Assembly: GCA_947380915.1 (NCBI GenBank)
Contig: CANCSY010000131.1
Coordinates: forward strand, 1-8,441
Direction of reading: 5' to 3'
DNA from: Beijerinckiaceae bacterium
GTDB lineage: Bacteria > Pseudomonadota > Alphaproteobacteria > Rhizobiales > Beijerinckiaceae
Length of the DNA stretch: 8,441 nucleotides
Shown: in pieces, positions 1-5,827 of the stretch
Layout: every line of letters starts with the position of its first letter
How positions within the stretch are numbered: the stretch's first letter is position 1
Position numbers and translations under genes: made by a program
Notes under the pieces: model-generated
Told to the model about the DNA's origin: nothing
Database searches by the model: none
The model's input: only the letters and a program-made list of their open reading frames with translations

Positions 1-690
1 ATGGACCGCATCGGCAAGGTGCTGGAGACGGTCGGCCTTGTGCGCGCGGCGTTGCCTTCGGAGACCGCGCTGATCGGCTTCTGCGGCGCCCCTTGGACGG
101 TCGCGACCTACATGATCGCGGGACGCGGCACGCCCGATCAGGCGCCGACGCGGCGCTTCGCCTATGAGCAGCCCGAACTCTTCCAGGCCATCATCAACCG
201 TCTCGTGGACGTCTCCTCCGACTATCTCGTGCGCCAGTTGCGCGCGGGCGCGCAGGCCGTGCAGATCTTCGACAGCTGGTCGGGTGTCTTGCCCGTGGCG
301 GAGTTCGAGCGCTGGTGCCTCGCCCCCGTGCGCGCCATGGTCGAGAAGGTGCGCGCCGCCGAACCCAACGCGCGGATCATCGCCTTCCCGCGCGGCGGCA
401 CCTCCCATCTGCACCAATTCGCCGCCATGCCCGGCCTGCGCGGCATCGGCCTCGACACCAATGTGGATCCCGATTGGGCGGCGGCAAGCCTGCCCGCCAG
501 CATCACCCTGCAAGGCAATCTCGACCCCATCGCCATATTGACCGGCGGGCGCGGGCTCGATGAGGCGGCGGACCGCATTCTCGGCGCGTTTCAGGGGCGG
601 TCGCATATCTTTAATCTAGGTCATGGAATCCTGCCCGAAACCCCCATAGCCCATGTCGAGCAATTGTTGCGGCGGGTGCGCGGCGCCTGA
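1..690 (+). CDS. hemE: Uroporphyrinogen decarboxylase HemE, 5'-truncated by window edge
   Basis: Cytosolic heme-pathway enzyme that removes four carboxyl groups from uroporphyrinogen III to give coproporphyrinogen III. Only 229 residues are present, against roughly 340-350 for the family, so about the first third lies outside the window. The ATG at base 1 is almost certainly an internal methionine, because the sequence begins inside a conserved stretch. Visible family landmarks in fragment numbering are [10 protein letters not shown] at 29-38, with the conserved active-site-type Tyr37; QIFDSWSG at 88-95; FPRGG; QGNLDP at 171-176; and FNLGHGI at 204-210, with the conserved His of the GHG motif. 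The reading frame is intact to the TGA at 688-690. The next gene, hemF, starts 29 nt downstream on the same strand and uses this enzyme's product, so the two are probably co-transcribed. Identification is by recognised conserved motifs. Confidence 0.96.
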   Translation: MDRIGKVLETVGLVRAALPSETALIGFCGAPWTVATYMIAGRGTPDQAPTRRFAYEQPELFQAIINRLVDVSSDYLVRQLRAGAQAVQIFDSWSGVLPVAEFERWCLAPVRAMVEKVRAAEPNARIIAFPRGGTSHLHQFAAMPGLRGIGLDTNVDPDWAAASLPASITLQGNLDPIAILTGGRGLDEAADRILGAFQGRSHIFNLGHGILPETPIAHVEQLLRRVRGA

Positions 691-719
691 CGCGGCGCGG
701 CGGAGCATGTGAGGGACAT

Positions 720-1625
720 ATGAAAGATTTTGCGGAAGAAAAACAGCGCGCGCGGGACTGGTTCGAATCCCTGCAACTGAAGCTCATCGCGGCGATGGAG
801 GCCATCGAGCAGGAGTCCACCGGGCCGTTCGACGCCAGCGCGCGCGAGCCCGGTCGTTTTGAGCTCTCGCCCTGGTCGCGCACCGATCACACCGGCGAGC
901 CCGGCGGCGGCGGGCGGATGGGCATCCTGCATGGCCGCGTCTTCGAGAAGATGGGCGTGCATACCTCCACGGTCTTTGGAACCTTCGCGCCCGAGTTCGC
1001 CAAGCAGATTCCCGGCGCCGATGTGGATCCGCGTTTCTGGGCCTCGGGCATTTCCGTCATCGCCCATCCCTGGAACCCCCATGCGCCGACCGTTCACATG
1101 AACACGCGCTTTGTGGTGACCTCGAAGGCGTGGTTTGGCGGCGGCGCCGATCTCACGCCGGTGCTGGTGCGCCGCCGCACGCAGGAGGATGCGGACTCCG
1201 TGGCCTTCCACGGCGCCATGCGCGGCGCCTGCGAGCGCCATGCCGCCATCGCGCCCTATGACAAATACAGGGATTGGTGCGACGAATATTTCTTCCTGAA
1301 GCACCGCAACGAGCCGCGCGGCATTGGCGGCATCTTCTATGATTATCTCAACAGCGGCGGCGATCCTGCGAATTCCGGCTGGGAGGCGGACTTCGCCTTC
1401 ACCCGCGATGTCGGCGACAGCTTCGTGGGCCTCTATGCAGACATCATGCGCGCCAATATGGCGACCCCTTGGACGCAGGCGGATCGCGAGGAACAACAGA
1501 TGCGGCGTGGCCGCTATGTGGAGTTCAACCTGCTCTATGACCGCGGCACGATCTTCGGCCTGAAGACCGGCGGCAATGTGGATTCGATCCTCTCCTCCAT
1601 GCCCCCGACGGTGCGCTGGCCCTGA
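720..1625 (+). CDS. hemF: Oxygen-dependent coproporphyrinogen III oxidase HemF
   Basis: Catalyses the O2-dependent oxidative decarboxylation of coproporphyrinogen III to protoporphyrinogen IX in the cytosol. The protein has 301 residues, the normal bacterial HemF length. Landmarks in order are the glycine-rich [19 protein letters not shown] region from about residue 62, [13 protein letters not shown] at 116-128, FGGGADLTP at 139-147, [12 protein letters not shown] at 200-211, and the C-terminal signature [20 protein letters not shown] beginning near 262. All are typical of the family; the Trp in HPWNP sits where many relatives have a basic residue. The start is supported by GAGGG at 711-715 just upstream of the ATG. 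It follows hemE by 29 nt and does the next pathway step. Using HemF rather than the radical enzyme HemN here points to aerobic heme synthesis. Long open frames on the opposite strand are a high-GC artefact. Confidence 0.97.
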   Translation: MKDFAEEKQRARDWFESLQLKLIAAMEAIEQESTGPFDASAREPGRFELSPWSRTDHTGEPGGGGRMGILHGRVFEKMGVHTSTVFGTFAPEFAKQIPGADVDPRFWASGISVIAHPWNPHAPTVHMNTRFVVTSKAWFGGGADLTPVLVRRRTQEDADSVAFHGAMRGACERHAAIAPYDKYRDWCDEYFFLKHRNEPRGIGGIFYDYLNSGGDPANSGWEADFAFTRDVGDSFVGLYADIMRANMATPWTQADREEQQMRRGRYVEFNLLYDRGTIFGLKTGGNVDSILSSMPPTVRWP

Positions 1626-1682
1626 GGCTCGCCAATTGCGGCGGGCTTTGGGCGGGCCGGACCCCATTGCCGCCGGATTAAC

Positions 1683-1696
1683 CGTCTAGCTAGACG
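1683..1696. repeat. Perfect 14-bp palindrome CGTCTAGCTAGACG
   Basis: A perfect dyad with two adjacent CTAG tetramers lies in the 102-bp gap between hemF and the following gene, ending 31 nt before that gene's TTG start. CTAG is generally uncommon in bacterial DNA, so a double copy inside a perfect palindrome is noticeable. It could be an operator for the downstream gene, or in RNA a short hairpin with a 5-bp stem and 4-nt loop. No T-run follows it, so it is not a normal intrinsic terminator. Confidence 0.5.
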
Positions 1697-1716
1697 CCCG
1701 GGGGGCCACATGGCCT

Positions 1717-1722
1717 GAGAGG
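1717..1722 (+). promoter_or_regulatory. Ribosome binding site GAGAGG deciding a TTG start
   Basis: GAGAGG ends 5 nt before the TTG at 1728, which makes this TTG a better start than the in-frame ATG 14 codons later. Confidence 0.55.
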
Positions 1723-1727
1723 CGATC

Positions 1728-2342
1728 TTGTCGAACATATTGAAACTGCGTCCCCATGGCGCCGAGCACATGCAGCTCGATCTTGCGCTTTTCCATCAGC
1801 GGATCCGCGCCGCCGATACGGCAGAGGATCCGCCGGTGGCGCAGGCCTTCGATTATGACCAGTGGCGCGAGGCTCTGGCGCGTGATCTGGCGCAGAGGTC
1901 CGTGCTGATCTCCATGGCGCTGGACCAGGCGGGCGTGAAGGCTCAAGGCCCCTCGGCTCGCCGGGTGGCGGCGGGCGCGCTGGTTGGCGTGACCCTCTTT
2001 GGCGCGGGCGCGGTGGGCGCGTTGCGCAGCGTCGTGAAGCCGGCGCCGCCCGTCACTCGTCTGGCCATGATCGAGATCGTTCCACCAGCCGCCGTTTCTG
2101 AGCTCGTGGCCGCCACGCCCAATCTGGCGCGGGCGGCCTCCCTCGATCCCATGCCCACCTCGACCATTCCCGCGCCAAAGCCGACAAGCCTGACGGCGGG
2201 CCCACAGGCCCGGAAGGCGGGGGCTCAGAAGGCTGACCCGGCGCCGAAAAGCATAGTCATGCCGGTCCCTCGCCCGCAGGCGCGCGTGGCGACGCCCGAC
2301 CTCACCTCCTCGGTCGAAGCCTTGCTGGCGAGCGCGCGCTAG
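1728..2342 (+). CDS. Single-pass membrane protein of unknown function
   Basis: I do not recognise the family. The protein has 204 residues. The N-terminal part, about 1-79, is soluble-looking and helical, with a charged acidic/basic mix that includes FDYDQWREALARDL near 41-54. A single hydrophobic segment spans about 80-99, flanked by Arg78-Arg79 and Arg100/Lys104. The C-terminal half is low-complexity and rich in Ala, Pro and Lys (about 104-190), ending in a short helical stretch. Two basic residues before the segment favour an N-in, C-out orientation with a disordered extracytoplasmic tail. The chosen start is TTG, supported by GAGAGG at 1717-1722 with a 5-nt gap; the first in-frame ATG is residue 15 and has a poorer upstream site. 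The stop overlaps the convergent oxidoreductase gene by 4 nt in a shared CTAG. GC-rich codon use resembles the neighbours, so it looks native. Confidence 0.75.
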   Translation: MSNILKLRPHGAEHMQLDLALFHQRIRAADTAEDPPVAQAFDYDQWREALARDLAQRSVLISMALDQAGVKAQGPSARRVAAGALVGVTLFGAGAVGALRSVVKPAPPVTRLAMIEIVPPAAVSELVAATPNLARAASLDPMPTSTIPAPKPTSLTAGPQARKAGAQKADPAPKSIVMPVPRPQARVATPDLTSSVEALLASAR

Positions 2343-3337
2343 AGCGGCAGGAGACGCCGCACCCGCCGCAGGAAACCCGCCGGGGCCTCCGGGCGTGCGG
2401 GTTCGAAGGCGTCCGCGAAACAGGCCGCGCCCTGTTCGCGGGCCAGATCCTTCACGGCGCCCACCAGTCCCGGCGCGCCGCAGACATAGACGAGATCACG
2501 GTTGGAGAGCGGCGGCAGGAAGGCCAGCGGACTGCCGACCGCAAAAGGCCCCTCGGCTGGGCCTTTCGACACCACCGGAAGCGCCTGCACCCCCGGAAAA
2601 GCGATCACCCGCAGCAGGCTCTCGCCCATGTAGATCGATTCGCGGGCGCGCGAGCCCGCGATCATCACGATCTCCCGGTCTGGCGCTTCGGCGAGCGCCG
2701 CATGGGCGATGGCCCAGATGGGCGCAAAGCCGGTGCCGCTGGACACGAGCACGAGCCGTTCGGTCTTGCCCGGCCGCAGCCAGGCGGCGCCGAAGGGGCC
2801 GGTGAGCCGCAGCTTGTGACCAGGGCGGATCGCCTTGCCAAGGGCGCCGGAGACCCGCCCGCCAGGCACCTGGCGAATATGAAACCGCAGGGTCTCGCGC
2901 TCCGCCGGGCCTTCAAGGGGCACGGTCGGGCTGAACGCGCGCTCCGGCAGGCCCTGAAAGCGCAGGCGCACATATTGGCCGGGCATATAGGCGAAGGGAC
3001 GCGCGGGGACGATGGTCGCCTCGACCACATCCTCGCCGCGAAACACCAGCGCGCTCACATGGGCGGCCATGGTCTCCACCGCCGGGACCCTTTCGACGGC
3101 AATGGCGATGTCGGAGGTGATCTTGCTTTGGCAGGCCAGCACATAGCCCGGCTCGCCGCTCCAGCCGCCCTCCACCTCGCCCTCAACCAGCCGCACGCGG
3201 CAGGCGCCGCAGCTGCCCGCGCGGCAATCGTGCGGCAGATCCACATGGCGCGCGAGCGCCGCATCAAGCAGCACCTCGCCGACGCTGACGGCGAAGGCTC
3301 CCTGATCAAGAATCCTGACCTTTACGGACCCGCTCAT
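2339..3337 (-). CDS. [2Fe-2S] ferredoxin / FAD / NAD(P)H oxidoreductase
   Basis: A 332-residue soluble electron-transfer flavoprotein with no signal peptide or membrane helix, therefore probably cytosolic. The order is plant-type ferredoxin domain (about 1-85), flavin-binding barrel (about 90-190) and pyridine-nucleotide-binding domain (about 195-315). The cluster ligands are Cys38, Cys43, Cys46 and Cys69 (C-X4-C-X2-C-X22-C). The flavin region has YMPGQYVRLRF and RAFSPTVP, a Phe version of the usual RxYS motif. The nucleotide domain has SSGTGFAPIWA and YVCGAPGL. This architecture matches reductases of multicomponent oxygenases and CDP-glucoseen reductase-like proteins. The ATG overlaps the upstream cytochrome gene's stop as ATGA and has a strong GGAGGT site, so the two are translationally coupled. 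No oxygenase component is nearby, so the likely partner is the membrane cytochrome. It ends in an unusual basic tail, FLRRVRRLLPL. Preference for NADH or NADPH cannot be read. Confidence 0.9.
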   Translation of the reverse strand: MSGSVKVRILDQGAFAVSVGEVLLDAALARHVDLPHDCRAGSCGACRVRLVEGEVEGGWSGEPGYVLACQSKITSDIAIAVERVPAVETMAAHVSALVFRGEDVVEATIVPARPFAYMPGQYVRLRFQGLPERAFSPTVPLEGPAERETLRFHIRQVPGGRVSGALGKAIRPGHKLRLTGPFGAAWLRPGKTERLVLVSSGTGFAPIWAIAHAALAEAPDREIVMIAGSRARESIYMGESLLRVIAFPGVQALPVVSKGPAEGPFAVGSPLAFLPPLSNRDLVYVCGAPGLVGAVKDLAREQGAACFADAFEPARPEAPAGFLRRVRRLLPL

Positions 3338-5061
3338 GGCGCCACCTCCAGTTTGATGGGGCGTATATGCCGGGTATGGCGCGCCGCCGTATGGTCGAAG
3401 ACGGCGACGAACATATGCGCGCCCTTGGCGAGCGCGATGTCGTCCGGGTCGCCCGTGTCGAGCTTGCGTTTGGCGATGAGGGTCCAGCGGTTGGCGGCCC
3501 AGTGGGCGGCGCAGGCCACATCGTTCGCTTCGAAGGGGCGGGCCTGGGGGACCAAAAGTCCGGGAATGATGGCGCCAGCGGGGATCAAGGCGTCCAGCAT
3601 CGGGGAATAGGGGACAGAGTCCGCCTCGCTCATCGCCCAGCGCGCGTCCGCCCCCTCGCTTTGATCGGAATCGAGGATCAGCGGCCCGGTGGCGGCTTGC
3701 GAGGCGGCGAGATCGGCCGGCAGGCGCAGGGGGATGACCGGCGCATCGACCTTGGCCGTCGCGCGGCGAAAATTGTCGGGGACGCTGGCCTTGTTCCCCG
3801 CGCCATGGACGCCGCCCCGGTAGGGCGCGAGACCCGCAGTCTGCGCCGGGGAGGCGGGCTGCGGTCCGCCGATGTGACCGGTCTCGCATCTGCCAGCCGC
3901 CGGGCCCGCCGCCGCATGCCAGAGCCAGACATCAACGTGGTCGCCATCGGTCGTGTAGTGCAGCCCGCGCCCTGACGCCGAGGCTGGCTTGTCAGGCAGG
4001 GGCCGGGCGCCGGGATGGAAGGCCCCGGGGCCGAAGGGCCTGGCCGTGGGCGTCAGCATGACCGAGAATTTGTCCTCGGCGTAGGCGCCCTCGAAAATGG
4101 CGCTGTCGCGACGCCCGGGGTTCATCAGCTCGGCCGCGCTCTGCGCCGCCTGGCTTTCATGCATGAGCAGGCGCCAGCCATCGGCGCCCTTCACCAGCGG
4201 AAAATGTTTCGTGGAACGGGTGGAGTCCTCCCAGGTGAAGGCGAACCACGCGTCAACGCCATCATGCACCGCCCTGATTTCAACGGAGGCCTCCCCGGTG
4301 TCCTCGAGATTGGCGCCCTGCTGGGTGCGCACCCGCAGCGGCCTTGCGGCGCGCCAGGCACCCTGCGTCAGATCGCCGGACAGCGAGGGCGCCGAGGCCA
4401 CGCGCGCGATGATGAGCGTGTCGCGCGACAGACGATCATATTCGAACCAGCCGACGCCCACAGCCGCAGCCGCAGCCAGGGTTGCGCCCGCGATCCGGAA
4501 GCTGCGCGGAACCAGCGCGTCCGTCTTGCCTGCCTGCCGCGACGCAGGGCGCAGCACGCGCAGCAACTGCACCAGTCCCCCGTGGGCCGCATGGGCCAGG
4601 ACATGGGCGAGCGTGTAGAGCAGGATCATCCAGGTGACGAAGAGATGCAGGGCCACGGTGGCGCCGCCAAAGCCACGATGCAGCATGAGCCCGGTGACGA
4701 CCTGGGTGGCGAGCAGCGCGAACAGCAGCCAGTAGAGCATGACATTGAGGGCCGCCCATGGCTCGGAGGCGATCCGCGCCAGACGCGCGCCGTCAAGCCT
4801 GAGCCGTCCGGTCAGGCCGCTGCCATGGATATAGATCGGATAGGCCGCCGCCAGAGCCATCACCCCCACGCCCGCGACGATATGCAGAAACCAGACATTG
4901 CTGGCGGGCAGGAAGGCGGCGATCATTCCCAGCAGGCCCGCGTCCGGCCCGTCGGCGGCGATCTTCAGGCCGGTCGTCAGACAAACCGAGAGGGTCGCGA
5001 CCAGCGACCAATGCAGCGCAATGGTTCCGGGATCTGTTTTTCGCTTGGGTTTCGGCGCCAA
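3334..5061 (-). CDS. Di-heme cytochrome b fused to ethylbenzene-dehydrogenase-type heme domain
   Basis: A 575-residue membrane protein from the TTG at 5061. Five hydrophobic helices lie at about 13-33, 55-74, 103-127, 134-158 and 188-206. His17, His60, His139 and His153 sit in helices 1, 2 and 4, and the 14-residue spacing of the last pair matches di-heme cytochrome b subunits such as FdnI. Basic loops (RLRLDGARLAR; LLRVLRPASR) put the N-terminus and both inter-helix loops inside, so the region after helix 5, about 210-575, is extracytoplasmic. That part resembles the ethylbenzene dehydrogenase heme-b domain family, with AWFAFTWEDSTRSTKHFPL, EDKFSVMLTP, HVDVWLWHA and YRGGVHGAGNK. AGGAG seven nt upstream supports this start; a TTG at 5151 and an ATG at 5088 are in-frame alternatives without comparable sites. 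It overlaps the oxidoreductase gene by ATGA. Probable role: passing electrons from the cytosol across the membrane to an unknown periplasmic acceptor. Confidence 0.85.
   Translation of the reverse strand: MAPKPKRKTDPGTIALHWSLVATLSVCLTTGLKIAADGPDAGLLGMIAAFLPASNVWFLHIVAGVGVMALAAAYPIYIHGSGLTGRLRLDGARLARIASEPWAALNVMLYWLLFALLATQVVTGLMLHRGFGGATVALHLFVTWMILLYTLAHVLAHAAHGGLVQLLRVLRPASRQAGKTDALVPRSFRIAGATLAAAAAVGVGWFEYDRLSRDTLIIARVASAPSLSGDLTQGAWRAARPLRVRTQQGANLEDTGEASVEIRAVHDGVDAWFAFTWEDSTRSTKHFPLVKGADGWRLLMHESQAAQSAAELMNPGRRDSAIFEGAYAEDKFSVMLTPTARPFGPGAFHPGARPLPDKPASASGRGLHYTTDGDHVDVWLWHAAAGPAAGRCETGHIGGPQPASPAQTAGLAPYRGGVHGAGNKASVPDNFRRATAKVDAPVIPLRLPADLAASQAATGPLILDSDQSEGADARWAMSEADSVPYSPMLDALIPAGAIIPGLLVPQARPFEANDVACAAHWAANRWTLIAKRKLDTGDPDDIALAKGAHMFVAVFDHTAARHTRHIRPIKLEVAP
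3344..3349 (-). promoter_or_regulatory. Ribosome binding site GGAGGT for the oxidoreductase
   Basis: On the minus strand GGAGGT lies 6 nt before the ATG at 3337, inside the last codons of the cytochrome gene. It fixes the start at 3337; the open frame continues upstream to about 3889 but only as an overlap shadow of the cytochrome gene. Confidence 0.8.
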
Positions 5062-5068
5062 TGATTCA

Positions 5069-5073
5069 CTCCT
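5069..5073 (-). promoter_or_regulatory. Ribosome binding site AGGAG deciding the cytochrome TTG start
   Basis: AGGAG on the minus strand lies 7 nt before the TTG at 5061. From that codon the protein begins with a short basic peptide (MAPKPKRKTD) followed directly by the first heme-binding helix, as expected for a cytochrome b N-terminus. Confidence 0.65.
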
Positions 5074-5105
5074 GGCCTCCGCGCGCATGGCATGCGCAAA
5101 ACGGA

Positions 5106-5127
5106 GGCAGGGCGATTGAACCCTGCC
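5106..5127 (-). promoter_or_regulatory. Hairpin GGCAGGG/CCCTGCC upstream of the cytochrome gene
   Basis: A perfect 7-bp inverted repeat with an 8-nt loop lies about 45 nt upstream of the TTG start. Read on the minus strand it is followed by TCCGTTTTGCG, a weak T-rich tail. It may act as a leader hairpin or attenuator for the cytochrome/oxidoreductase unit; this is inferred from position only. Confidence 0.4.
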
Positions 5128-5181
5128 GCAGCGTTCATTTTGGGGCGCCAATGGGGCAGCGGGAGCGAAGCGGCAATTGCG

Positions 5182-5220
5182 AAAAAAGCCGCCCCCATGG
5201 GCGTGGCCCGGGGCGGCTTT
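5182..5220 (-). terminator. Rho-independent terminator, minus strand
   Basis: A perfect 11-bp stem (AAAGCCGCCCC at 5185-5195 with GGGGCGGCTTT at 5210-5220) encloses a 14-nt loop. On the minus strand the stem runs into six consecutive T residues (5187-5182), which is the classic form. On the plus strand only TTT follows before mixed sequence, so it would be weaker that way. No minus-strand gene ends immediately upstream; the nearest is modC, whose stop is at 6082. Confidence 0.75.
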
Positions 5221-5348
5221 CCTGTGTTCTCACCCCATGGCCTCAGCGCCAGTACATCCGTGGTCGCGTGGCGGATGGGGTGGAATCGCGCCCCGTTTCC
5301 AAGGCCTTATGGAGATATGGGACGGCTTGCGGGAAAAGCAAGCTGGGC

Positions 5349-5371
5349 CGCCAAAAGCGCGGGCTTTGGCG
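5349..5371. repeat. Inverted repeat CGCCAAA / TTTGGCG
   Basis: A perfect 7-bp inverted repeat with a 9-nt spacer (AGCGCGGGC). No T-run follows on either strand, so it is not an obvious terminator. It lies about 180 nt upstream of the small plus-strand gene at 5553 and close to another dyad at 5382-5398. Confidence 0.4.
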
Positions 5372-5381
5372 AAAGTCCTTG

Positions 5382-5398
5382 TATTTTCGGCAAAAATA
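5382..5398. promoter_or_regulatory. AT-rich dyad TATTTT-N5-AAAATA, possible operator
   Basis: A perfect 6-bp inverted repeat with a 5-nt spacer (CGGCA) stands out in otherwise GC-rich DNA. Its size and symmetry fit a dimeric regulator binding site, but I recognise no specific regulator motif. It could serve either flanking transcription unit. Confidence 0.35.
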
Positions 5399-5409
5399 GC
5401 CACATGAAG

Positions 5410-5433
5410 AGGATCGGTATTTGGCCAGATCCT
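5410..5433. repeat. Inverted repeat AGGATC / GATCCT
   Basis: A perfect 6-bp inverted repeat with a 12-nt spacer. The outer bases partly extend the pairing (GAAG before it, CTTC after it) with a 2-nt bulge. Its function is unknown. Confidence 0.3.
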
Positions 5434-5484
5434 TCGTCTCCGCCCCCGCTTGAGCAAGCCGGCGCCTTCAGAGTTTCCCCAGAT

Positions 5485-5505
5485 GCGACCATCTGATCCG
5501 GTCGC
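5485..5505. repeat. Inverted repeat GCGACC / GGTCGC upstream of small gene
   Basis: A perfect 6-bp inverted repeat with a 9-nt spacer lies about 48 nt upstream of the ATG at 5553, in the probable leader or promoter region of the two small genes. No T-run follows. Confidence 0.3.
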
Positions 5506-5552
5506 GCCGCCGTCGGGGGGCCTTCGAAACCCCGTTGCGAGGAGAACGACAC

Positions 5553-5798
5553 ATGCGCCTTTACATCTTCAAGTCCGAGAGCAAGCCCGACATCGGCGCC
5601 TTCGCGGGCGACGGGGCGGGCACGAAGCTGCCCAAGAACTTCGCGCCTTGGCGCGTGGTCGGGCTCGTCTCCGCCAAGCGGGCGCCGCCCCATGGCCTGC
5701 CGCGCGCCAAGATCGAGGCTGGCATCGAGTCAGCCGGCTACCAACTCTGGCGCGTCAAGAAGCCCGCGCCCGTCGCCGTGGCTGAAGAAACAGCCTGA
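5553..5798 (+). CDS. Small conserved-looking hypothetical protein, 81 aa
   Basis: Function unknown. The protein is soluble, with no signal peptide or membrane helix. It starts with a beta-strand-like MRLYIFKS, continues through GAFAGD (15-20) and LPKNFAPWRVVGLVS (26-40), then has a PPHGLPRAKIEAGIESAGYQ segment with a predicted helix (about 50-61) and ends with YQLWRVKK and a disordered acidic tail. The well-formed strand/helix pattern, the aromatic residues and the high-GC codon use argue for a real gene. It resembles small hypothetical proteins I associate with Rhizobiales, from memory only. The ATG at 5553 has GAGGAG at 5539-5544 with an 8-nt gap; a TTG at 5535 would overlap that site and is unlikely. 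The next small gene starts 29 nt after its stop, suggesting one transcript. Confidence 0.8.
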   Translation: MRLYIFKSESKPDIGAFAGDGAGTKLPKNFAPWRVVGLVSAKRAPPHGLPRAKIEAGIESAGYQLWRVKKPAPVAVAEETA

Positions 5799-5827
5799 GG
5801 CGACCCGGCCCCAACAGGAATCCATGA

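Larger units (their letters stand above)
5062..5552. other. Intergenic region of about 490 bp with many inverted repeats
   Basis: This gap separates the minus-strand cytochrome unit from the plus-strand small genes. Open frames in it have poor, mixed codon use and no recognisable protein features. It holds perfect or near-perfect dyads at 5106-5127, 5182-5220, 5349-5371, 5382-5398, 5410-5433 and 5485-5505. A relatively AT-rich stretch (about 5372-5430) is the most promoter-like part, though I see no clear -35/-10 pair. It must hold the promoters of both flanking units. Confidence 0.6.

Noticed and set aside
760..770. GGTTCGAATCC, resembling a tRNA T-loop
   Set aside because: It encodes the WFES stretch near the HemF N-terminus, and no acceptor stem or anticodon arm can be built around it.
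463..1031. ATGTGGATCC occurring in both hemE and hemF
   Set aside because: A short match encoding Asn/Asp-Val-Asp-Pro in each protein; no longer repeat surrounds it.
621..1667. 348-codon open frame on the minus strand opposite hemE end and hemF
   Set aside because: It mirrors hemF codons in high-GC DNA; its composition (many His, Arg, Gly, Ala) and lack of motifs mark it as an antisense shadow.
1639..1675. CGGCGG / CCGCCG inverted repeat after hemF
   Set aside because: Only 6 bp with a loop of about 25 nt and no T-run; too weak to call a terminator.
2702..3610. 302-codon plus-strand open frame opposite the oxidoreductase
   Set aside because: The opposite strand has intact iron-sulfur, flavin and nucleotide motifs; this frame has none.
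4015..5064. 349-codon open frame on the plus strand opposite the cytochrome gene
   Set aside because: Gln/Arg/Gly/His-rich sequence without domains; the minus strand encodes clear heme-binding helices, so this is a shadow frame.
5054..5153. GGCGCCAATG repeated at 5054-5063 and 5144-5153
   Set aside because: A 10-bp match containing the common GGCGCC palindrome; flanks differ, so it is probably chance.
5092..5496. Open frames of up to 134 codons in the intergenic region, plus a stop-bounded minus-strand frame ending in MYWR at about 5243
   Set aside because: Codon use is mixed rather than G/C-ending, no ribosome sites precede the starts, the minus-strand frame lacks an ordinary start codon, and the frames run through the terminator hairpin or other dyads.
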